A DNA stretch of 11,051 nt, from NCBI GenBank assembly GCA_028290685.1, contig JAQGJI010000232.1:1-11051 (forward strand), given 5' to 3'. The stretch's first letter is position 1. Each line of letters starts with the position of its first letter. A model generated the notes under the pieces. That model was not told the DNA's origin. It searched no databases and saw only the letters and a list, made by a program, of their open reading frames with translations. Positions 6,096-11,051 of the stretch are shown in pieces. This DNA comes from Devosia sp. (GTDB taxonomy: Bacteria; Pseudomonadota; Alphaproteobacteria; Rhizobiales; Devosiaceae). Position numbers and translations under genes: made by a program.

Positions 6096-7310
6096 CTATT
6101 GGCGCCCCGCAATGGCCTGGGCGAAGTCGCTCGCGGTAAACGCTTCGAGATCGCCAACGCCTTCTCCCACCCCGATAAAATGGACGGGCAGGCCGAACTT
6201 GCGGGCGATGGCAACCAGAATGCCGCCCCGGGCGGTGCCATCGAGCTTGGTCATCACCAGCCCGGTTACGCCGGCGCGCTGGCCAAAGATCTCCACCTGG
6301 CGCAGCGCATTCTGGCCGGTGGTGGCATCAAGCGTCAAAAGCGTGGCATGGGGCGCGGACGGGTCGACCTTCTTGATAACGCGGATGATCTTTTCGAGCT
6401 CATCCATCAACTCGTCCCGGTTCTGCAGGCGTCCGGCCGTATCGATGATCAGCACGTCCCGCCCCTGCGCCCTGGCTTGGGTCACCGCATCGAAGGCGAG
6501 GCCCGAGGCGTCGGCACCGGCCGGGCGCGACACCACGGGGGCATTGGTGCGCTGCCCCCAGATCTGCAACTGCTCGATGGCGGCGGCGCGAAAGGTGTCG
6601 CCGGCCGCCAGCATCACCGAGCGGCCCTCGCTCGCGAACTTCTGGGCGAGCTTGCCGATGGTGGTGGTCTTGCCCGAGCCGTTGACCCCGATCATCAGGA
6701 TCACAAACGGTTTGTGCGCACCATCAAGGGTAAGCGGCCTGGCGACGGGGCCGAGCACGGCCTCCACTTCCGCCGCCAGAACGGCGCGCACGTCCTCCCC
6801 CGATACATCGCGGTCAAACCGGTCGCGGCGCAGCGTATCGGTGATGGCCATGGCCGTTTCGATGCCCAGATCGGCCTGGATCAGCACGTCCTCGAGTTCG
6901 TCCAGCGTGGCTGCATCGAGCTTGCGCTTGGTGAAGACCGCGGTGATGGAGCCGGTGAGCTGGTCCGAGGAGCGCTTGAGGCCCGTGCTCAGGCGGGCAA
7001 ACCAGTTTTGGCGCGGTGGCTCGGCCGCAATGGTGGCGGTTGCCGGCGGCTCGGTCGCCCCCACCGGTGCGGGCGTTGGCTCGGCGGTGGGCAGCAGCCC
7101 GCCCTCGATCGCCTCGACATAGCCCGGCGTTGTTTCGGGCGGCCCGGGGGGTGGAATATCCTCGGGCTCGGGCAGGGGGGACGGCGCAACCGGCTCGGGC
7201 GCCGGATCGAGCGGCGCGGTTTGGGGCGCGGCTGGCTCCGGCTGGGCCGGCACCTCGCCAACGATCTCGCCCCAGAGGCGCTTGAAAAAACCTGGCTTTT
7301 GCTCGCTCAT
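6096..7310 (-). CDS. ftsY: Signal recognition particle receptor FtsY
   Basis: FtsY is the SRP-receptor GTPase that docks ribosome-nascent-chain-SRP complexes at the inner membrane and hands them to SecYEG. The 404-residue protein has a short basic amphipathic N-terminus (KPGFFKRLWG, 5-14) that probably binds lipid. A Pro/Ala/Glu-rich low-complexity linker follows (about 20-100). The N domain helices span about 103-195 and the G domain about 200-404. GTPase motifs are all present: G1 GVNGSGKTT (208-216), G2 DTFRAAA (238-244), G3 DTAGR (290-294), G4 TKLD (354-357) and G5 GVGE (380-383). The start ATG at 7308-7310 lies 37 bp past mtaB; its Shine-Dalgarno is weak (GGTGAG, 14 nt upstream). The dapF-mtaB-ftsY order suggests one transcript. 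Confidence 0.97.
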   Translation of the reverse strand: MSEQKPGFFKRLWGEIVGEVPAQPEPAAPQTAPLDPAPEPVAPSPLPEPEDIPPPGPPETTPGYVEAIEGGLLPTAEPTPAPVGATEPPATATIAAEPPRQNWFARLSTGLKRSSDQLTGSITAVFTKRKLDAATLDELEDVLIQADLGIETAMAITDTLRRDRFDRDVSGEDVRAVLAAEVEAVLGPVARPLTLDGAHKPFVILMIGVNGSGKTTTIGKLAQKFASEGRSVMLAAGDTFRAAAIEQLQIWGQRTNAPVVSRPAGADASGLAFDAVTQARAQGRDVLIIDTAGRLQNRDELMDELEKIIRVIKKVDPSAPHATLLTLDATTGQNALRQVEIFGQRAGVTGLVMTKLDGTARGGILVAIARKFGLPVHFIGVGEGVGDLEAFTASDFAQAIAGRQ

Positions 7311-7347
7311 CCGTTTGCTTTCAGCTCACCATGGGGACGTGGCACCA

Positions 7348-8613
7348 TCACGCGGCCTGCCGGGATGGCTCGCCCAGAAGGCCATCGCTGGTCATGCCGG
7401 TAACCCGAACGGCCAGCAATTCGCCCGGTTGCGCGCCGGGCACCGCCACAGGCACGAATTGCTCGGACCGGCCCATGCCATCGCGTTCGATCAAGACGTT
7501 TTCGGTCTGGCCGATCCGGCTGGTGCACAGCTTGGCGAACTGCTTGTCCGCCTCGGTGCGCAGGCGCGCCGCTCGCTCGCGGGCCACTCTCTTGCTGACC
7601 TGGGGCATGCGGGCCGCCGGCGTTCCCTGGCGCGGCGAATAGGGGAAAACATGCAGATAGCTCAGATCCGCTTCGCTCACGATGCGCAGCGTGTTCTCGA
7701 ACATCGCATCGGTCTCGGTGGGAAAGCCCGCAATGATATCGGCGCCAAACACCATGTCGGCGCGAAGGGCCCGCAGCTTGGCCACGATGGCCAGCGCATC
7801 GTCGCGCCCATGCCGGCGCTTCATGCGCTTGAGGATCATGTCATCACCCGATTGCAGCGACAGGTGCAAATGCGGCATCAGGCGGCGGTCACTGGCGATG
7901 GCGTCGTAAAGGGCTTCGTCGGCCTCGATGGAATCGATCGATGAAATGCGCAGCCGGGGCAGGTCCGGCACATGGCGCAGGATGGCCTGGGTCAGCTTGC
8001 CCAGCGTCGGCGCGCCCGGCAGATCGTGCCCGTAGGACGTCACGTCCACCCCCGTCAGCACTATCTCGCGATAGCCGTTGGCGACGAGCTTCCTGACCTG
8101 ATCGACCACGGCGCCCATGGGCACCGAGCGCGAGGGACCCCGGCCGAAGGGGATGATGCAGAAGGTGCAGCGATGATCGCACCCGTTCTGCACCTGAACA
8201 AAGGCCCGCGTGCGCCCGTCCATCCCCTCGATCAGGTGCCCCGCGGTTTCGCGCACGCTCATGATGTCGTTGACCTGGACCTTGTCGTTCAGGGCTACCC
8301 CGAACGCCATGGGCCGGTAACTCTCCTGGCGCATCTTGTCGGCATTGCCGATCACGAGGTCGACCTCGACCATGTCGCCGAAGGTGCGCCCCTCGGTCTG
8401 GGCGGCGCAGCCGGTGACGATGATGCGCGCGTCGGGGTGGTCGCGCCGGGCCTTGCGGACGGCCTGCTTGGCCTGCTTGACGGCTTCGGCCGTTACCGCG
8501 CAGGTGTTGATGATGACGGCGTCCTCGAGCCCGGCCTTTTCGGCCTCGGCCTTCATCACCTGGGCCTCATAGGCATTGAGGCGGCAGCCAAATGTGAGCG
8601 TTTCGACGGCCAT
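7348..8613 (-). CDS. mtaB: tRNA (N6-threonylcarbamoyladenosine37-C2)-methylthiotransferase MtaB
   Basis: MtaB is a radical-SAM enzyme that adds a methylthio group to t6A37 of tRNA, giving ms2t6A. The 421-residue product has the three parts of the MiaB/MtaB family. The N-terminal UPF0004 domain carries the auxiliary-cluster cysteines Cys10 (FGCRLN), Cys38 (INTCAV) and Cys69 (TGCAAQ). The radical-SAM core carries Cys145, Cys149 and Cys152 (CDHRCTFC). A TRAM-like RNA-binding tail spans about 355-415. The FGCRLNAYE start is typical of MtaB rather than MiaB or RimO, and SYLHVFPYSPRQGTPA (318-333) also fits. The start chosen is the ATG at 8611-8613, sharing one base with the dapF stop (TGATG). The longer frame to 8721 is a read-through into dapF. 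The substrate t6A is made by TsaD, which is encoded elsewhere in this window. Confidence 0.95.
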   Translation of the reverse strand: MAVETLTFGCRLNAYEAQVMKAEAEKAGLEDAVIINTCAVTAEAVKQAKQAVRKARRDHPDARIIVTGCAAQTEGRTFGDMVEVDLVIGNADKMRQESYRPMAFGVALNDKVQVNDIMSVRETAGHLIEGMDGRTRAFVQVQNGCDHRCTFCIIPFGRGPSRSVPMGAVVDQVRKLVANGYREIVLTGVDVTSYGHDLPGAPTLGKLTQAILRHVPDLPRLRISSIDSIEADEALYDAIASDRRLMPHLHLSLQSGDDMILKRMKRRHGRDDALAIVAKLRALRADMVFGADIIAGFPTETDAMFENTLRIVSEADLSYLHVFPYSPRQGTPAARMPQVSKRVARERAARLRTEADKQFAKLCTSRIGQTENVLIERDGMGRSEQFVPVAVPGAQPGELLAVRVTGMTSDGLLGEPSRQAA

Positions 8614-9488
8614 CAGGCGGCGACTTCGTTGCGGGCCCAGAGACCCGAAACAGGATCGAGCGTGCCGGTCCATTCGCGCTCGGACGGGCCGGTAAGGGTC
8701 ACATGATCGTCGTCGCGCCACTCAACCACAAGATCGCCGCCCGGCACGGTGATGGTGGCCTTGCGCGCCGTGCGGCGGGTGCGAGCGCCATTGACCAGGG
8801 CGGCGCAGGCTGCCGTGCCGCAAGCCTGGGTCAGTCCCGCACCGCGCTCCCAGGTGCGCAGGATCATCCGGTCGGGCGCCAGCACCTGCGCCAGCGAGAT
8901 ATTGGCCCTTTCGGGAAACACCGGATGGTTTTCCAGCATGGGGCCGAACCGGTCCAGCGCATAGCTCCAGACATCGTTGTGGACCCAGAACGTGGCATGG
9001 GGATTGCCCATGGAAGCCACCGAGGGCGAATGCAGCACCGGCGCGTCGATCGGGCCGATCTGCAGCTCGATCTGCCTGGTATCGGCAAACTCCTCCGCCA
9101 GGGGGATCTCGTACCAGGCGAAGCGGGGCGTGCCCATGTCGACGCTGATCATGCCATCGGCCTGGATCTTGCCCGACACGATGCCGGCCAGGGTCTCGAA
9201 GGTGAAGGCGTCGCTGCCGGTTTCGGCGGCCAGGAACTGCGTCACGCAGCGCATGCCATTGCCGCAGGCCTGGGCCTTTGAACCGTCGGAATTGATGATC
9301 TCGATGGAATAATCGGTGCCCGGAATGGTTGGATCATGGATGGCCATGATCTGATCGAACCTGGTGCCCGCCGTCGCGTTGACGGCGATGGCAGCAGTGG
9401 GGGTCACCCGGTCGGCGCGGCCGCGCATGTCGGCCACGATGATCTGGTTGCCCAGCCCGTTCATCTTGAGAAACGGTACGCCGCTCAC
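8613..9488 (-). CDS. dapF: Diaminopimelate epimerase
   Basis: DapF interconverts LL- and meso-diaminopimelate, the last step before lysine and the source of the peptidoglycan cross-link residue. It is a cofactor-free, two-base cysteine racemase. The 291-residue product has both catalytic cysteines: Cys75 in ACGNGMRC and Cys223 in TQACGTAACA. It also has MNGLGN (9-14), NSDGS (66-70), the substrate motif GNPHA (161-165) and ERGAG (214-218). After MNGLGN the sequence reads QII where E. coli has DFM; the substrate-binding Asn14 is kept, and I believe alphaproteobacteria vary here. The start is a GTG at 9486-9488 with AAGAGG 5 nt upstream. A later ATG (9462-9464) would remove part of the first strand. 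It overlaps mtaB by 1 nt and lies 80 bp after the acyltransferase gene. Confidence 0.97.
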   Translation of the reverse strand: MSGVPFLKMNGLGNQIIVADMRGRADRVTPTAAIAVNATAGTRFDQIMAIHDPTIPGTDYSIEIINSDGSKAQACGNGMRCVTQFLAAETGSDAFTFETLAGIVSGKIQADGMISVDMGTPRFAWYEIPLAEEFADTRQIELQIGPIDAPVLHSPSVASMGNPHATFWVHNDVWSYALDRFGPMLENHPVFPERANISLAQVLAPDRMILRTWERGAGLTQACGTAACAALVNGARTRRTARKATITVPGGDLVVEWRDDDHVTLTGPSEREWTGTLDPVSGLWARNEVAA

Positions 9489-9505
9489 GATTGCCTCTTG
9501 GGGTT

Positions 9506-9560
9506 TGGCTCAAGCGGTCTATATGGCGCATCGATCCGGCAATTGCCAGTCCTTGAGCCA
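9506..9560. promoter_or_regulatory. Inverted repeat and possible promoter upstream of dapF
   Basis: Perfect 9-bp arms TGGCTCAAG (9506-9514) and CTTGAGCCA (9552-9560) enclose 37 bp. That interval holds a minus-strand TATAGA (9518-9523) and a perfect 10-bp palindrome GGCAATTGCC (9538-9547). If TATAGA is the -10 element, transcription would begin near 9511 and leave a 23-nt leader with the AAGAGG ribosome-binding site of dapF. The arms would then lie over the start site and at roughly -41 to -49, an operator-like arrangement. No clear -35 is present. The arms could alternatively pair in a transcript read through from the upstream gene. Confidence 0.4.
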
Positions 9561-9568
9561 GTGGGGGA

Positions 9569-10759
9569 TTATCGGCTCACCAGGCGCTGTTTTTGCAGGC
9601 GCAGCCATTTGGCCGCCTGCCAGAGTCTTGGGGTCTGCTTGATCAGGCGCTTGAGCGCGTCGCGCCGGTTGATCGCCGATGCCGCCAGCTTCCCCTTGCC
9701 GGTGAGCGCCAGAATGCTTTGAAACACCGGCTGTGCCTGGGTCCATTCGAATTTGTAGTCGAAATCGCCCAGGCCCATGTCAAAGGTTTCGATGCCGGCC
9801 GAGACCAGCTGGTCCATCAGATCGGCCACAAGAATCCCCGTCAGGCTGTAGCGTGCAGCAGGCCCGGTGGAGGTCGAGTTGATGTACTGGGAATAATGGC
9901 TGCCCGACATGGCGCCCCAACTGGTGGCGACGATCTCATCGCCGGCGTGCAGGGCATGCACGATCAGCGCGGGCCTGTCGCTGTGGAACCCGGCGCTGGC
10001 CAGTTGCCGGAAGAACTGCGGAAACGGGGCCTGGGCAAAGATGTTGTCGACCCCCATTTCGGCAAAGCGCGCGCCGCGCTGCTCGATAAACACCCGGTAA
10101 ACCTGCTCAAGCAGCGCCGCGTCGCGAACCCGCAGCAATCGGACCGGACCGGCAAGCTCCTCGAGGCGACGGCGGCCACGATTGATATTGCTGCGCCGCT
10201 TGGTGGTCAGCCGATGCTCCACATAGGGAAGCGGTGTCCCGGCGATGCTGGTGGCATAAAGGTTTGAGGGTGCAAGTGCATGGGGCAGTGCCAGAACCGG
10301 ATTGGCCATGCCCTGCCAGGCTGCCGGCTGGTTCTGCAGGAGCATGACGTCGATCCCGCCGGCGGCCCGCGCGATCTGGCCCAAAAGAGCGCGCAACTGC
10401 CCGGGCGACGGCGCAAAGCCGGGGTCCGCGGCAATCCAGTCGCTGTTGGACTGCCGTGAGCCCAGCATGTGGGCCTGGGTGGTCCCCCAGCGGCGCTGTA
10501 TCGCCATGGGCAGCACGGCCATGGGCTTTTGCCCCTGGCTGATCACGGCAACGGCAATGCGGCTATCCTGCTCGGCTCCGGCCGCGAGCAGCGCCGCGAT
10601 CCAGTCGAAGCGCTGGTAGGGCGTCAGGATGCCAGCGGTTTCCAGCCGGCGCCAGATCGGCTCCACCTGGTCCAGGCTCCCATGGATCGCAACATCGAAA
10701 GCTGGGTCCACGCTCCGGGGTGGCGCAGGATCGGCGGCAAGCGGGGAAAGTTGGGACAT
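9569..10759 (-). CDS. GNAT/FemAB-like acyltransferase (BioF2-like, CelD-type domain)
   Basis: The 396-residue product matches the PF13480-type acetyltransferase family (Acetyltransf_6, often labelled cellulose biosynthesis protein CelD or GNAT). The N-terminal half (about 20-170) carries TPYQRFDWI (46-54), the common 'where the acceptor stands' segment, and a diverged GNAT-like lobe. The second lobe (about 180-345) has the basic helix RRSNINRGRRRLEEL (188-202), EQRGARFAEMG (226-236), the strand GDEIVATSWGAMSGSHYSQY (273-292), and the hallmark ending FDMGLGDFDYKFEW (326-339). The C-terminal 50 residues are basic and helical. There is no signal peptide or membrane segment. Such enzymes transfer acyl or aminoacyl groups to sugars, lipids or peptides; the substrate here cannot be read from sequence. 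The start ATG has no clear Shine-Dalgarno. The gene precedes dapF on the same strand with an 80-bp gap and may have its own promoter in 10760-10900, though I could not find one. Confidence 0.85.
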   Translation of the reverse strand: MSQLSPLAADPAPPRSVDPAFDVAIHGSLDQVEPIWRRLETAGILTPYQRFDWIAALLAAGAEQDSRIAVAVISQGQKPMAVLPMAIQRRWGTTQAHMLGSRQSNSDWIAADPGFAPSPGQLRALLGQIARAAGGIDVMLLQNQPAAWQGMANPVLALPHALAPSNLYATSIAGTPLPYVEHRLTTKRRSNINRGRRRLEELAGPVRLLRVRDAALLEQVYRVFIEQRGARFAEMGVDNIFAQAPFPQFFRQLASAGFHSDRPALIVHALHAGDEIVATSWGAMSGSHYSQYINSTSTGPAARYSLTGILVADLMDQLVSAGIETFDMGLGDFDYKFEWTQAQPVFQSILALTGKGKLAASAINRRDALKRLIKQTPRLWQAAKWLRLQKQRLVSR

Positions 10760-10904
10760 CTTGGCTTGGGGCTCAAAAATTGCAGCGCGAACGGACGTGC
10801 CGCAGCGTAAGGGACAATCAACACCATTTCCTTAGCCGCCAGGGTAAACGCTTGCCCTCCGGCCATGACCAGCCAGCGCTTGGCGGGGCGTTTCCGCCGG
10901 TTTG

Positions 10905-10932
10905 TTGACTTGCCTGGCGCTTTCCCTTACAT
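10905..10932 (+). promoter_or_regulatory. Probable sigma-70-type promoter facing the right edge
   Basis: TTGACT (10905-10910) is a near-consensus -35. It is followed 16 bp later by TTACAT (10927-10932) as a -10 candidate; TACATG at 17 bp is the alternative. The surrounding sequence is free of plausible genes, and the downstream sequence looks like a structured leader. It would fire on the plus strand, divergent from the acyltransferase gene, with a start near 10939. Confidence 0.5.
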
Positions 10933-10938
10933 GCACCC

Positions 10939-11051
10939 CATTCATCAGGCCCAAGCTCCTGAAAGCCGACCGGGACCCCACAAGGGTATAAACCGATCCC
11001 GGAGGTCACCATCCGCCAGCGCGTTGCGCCCGCGGGTGGGTTTGGCGTTTG
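10939..11051 (+). ncRNA. Structured 5' leader or small RNA, continuing beyond the window
   Basis: Downstream of the promoter, three stem-loops follow one another: TCAGG/CCTGA (10945-10949 with 10958-10962), CCGGGA/TCCCGG (10970-10975 with 10997-11002), and CGCCA/TGGCG (11014-11018 with 11043-11047). The last encloses GCGC-GTT-GCGC (11019-11029). The second stem ends in GGAGGT (11001-11006), a strong Shine-Dalgarno-like sequence, yet no ATG, GTG or TTG follows at translation distance; an ATC lies at 11011. This suggests a regulatory leader, perhaps with a masked anti-SD interaction, rather than a plain coding start. I have a faint impression of similarity to ribosomal-protein leaders such as that of rpsU in Rhizobiales, but cannot confirm it. 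The rest of the gap, 10760-10904, shows no gene I can support. Confidence 0.4.

Noticed and set aside
6081..7403. 440-residue plus-strand open frame opposite ftsY
   Set aside because: The composition is shadow-like and the frame lies wholly over the intact FtsY GTPase motifs on the other strand.
8614..8721. N-terminal extension of MtaB by 36 residues
   Set aside because: The extension lies inside dapF, is Arg-rich, and precedes the conserved ETLTFGCRLN start. The ATG at 8611-8613, overlapping the dapF stop, is the natural start.
10818..11012. 64-residue minus-strand open frame in the right intergenic region
   Set aside because: No Shine-Dalgarno or domain is visible, and it overlaps the promoter and hairpins that better explain the sequence.
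1..11051. Defence system, mobile element, CRISPR array or biosynthetic cluster
   Set aside because: No transposase, integrase, restriction, toxin-antitoxin, Cas or modular synthase motifs were seen. All recognised genes are core metabolism or membrane biogenesis in a familiar alphaproteobacterial order.

Overview
This window looks like an ordinary chromosomal stretch from a GC-rich alphaproteobacterium. It most resembles the order Hyphomicrobiales (Rhizobiales), perhaps the Devosia/Pelagibacterium group. I base this on the gene order (hemC-hemD-mitofilin-like gene divergent from tsaD-gpsA-yciI-EVE, then dapF-mtaB-ftsY-ispZ), on the protein sequences, and on a GTCACCC...GGGTGAC palindromic repeat of alphaproteobacterial style. 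The placement comes from memory of these families, not from a search. I see no insertion sequence, phage gene, CRISPR array, tRNA or rRNA.

Layout. Positions 1-2396 (minus strand) hold a haem block: hemC (hydroxymethylbilane synthase, TTG start), hemD (uroporphyrinogen-III synthase, ATGA overlap with hemC) and a membrane-anchored, coiled-coil, mitofilin/COG4223-like protein that is cut by the left edge. A short AT-richer gap separates hemC from the divergent plus-strand run 2451-5246: tsaD (tRNA t6A synthesis), gpsA (glycerol-3-phosphate dehydrogenase, overlapping tsaD), a YciI-family protein and an EVE-domain protein. The plus run meets a minus run at 5247-5379, where a pair of inverted REP-like palindromes fills the gap.

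Positions 5380-10759 (minus strand) read, in transcription order: a GNAT/FemAB-like acyltransferase, dapF (diaminopimelate epimerase), mtaB (tRNA methylthiotransferase, 1-nt overlap with dapF), ftsY (signal-recognition-particle receptor) and ispZ/yciB (septation protein A). The last 150 bases hold a plausible plus-strand promoter and a strongly structured leader whose gene lies beyond the right edge.

How the genes work together. HemC and HemD catalyse consecutive steps to uroporphyrinogen III. TsaD and MtaB act one after the other on the same tRNA position (A37: t6A, then ms2t6A), although they sit in separate operons. GpsA supplies the phospholipid backbone, DapF supplies meso-diaminopimelate for peptidoglycan and lysine, and FtsY and IspZ are membrane-biogenesis proteins. 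I did not find a convincing new multi-gene system. The points most worth a second look are non-coding: the REP pair, the right-end leader, the inverted repeat upstream of dapF and the hairpin between ftsY and ispZ. Within coding sequence, the in-frame 81-bp repeat in the left-edge gene is also of interest.
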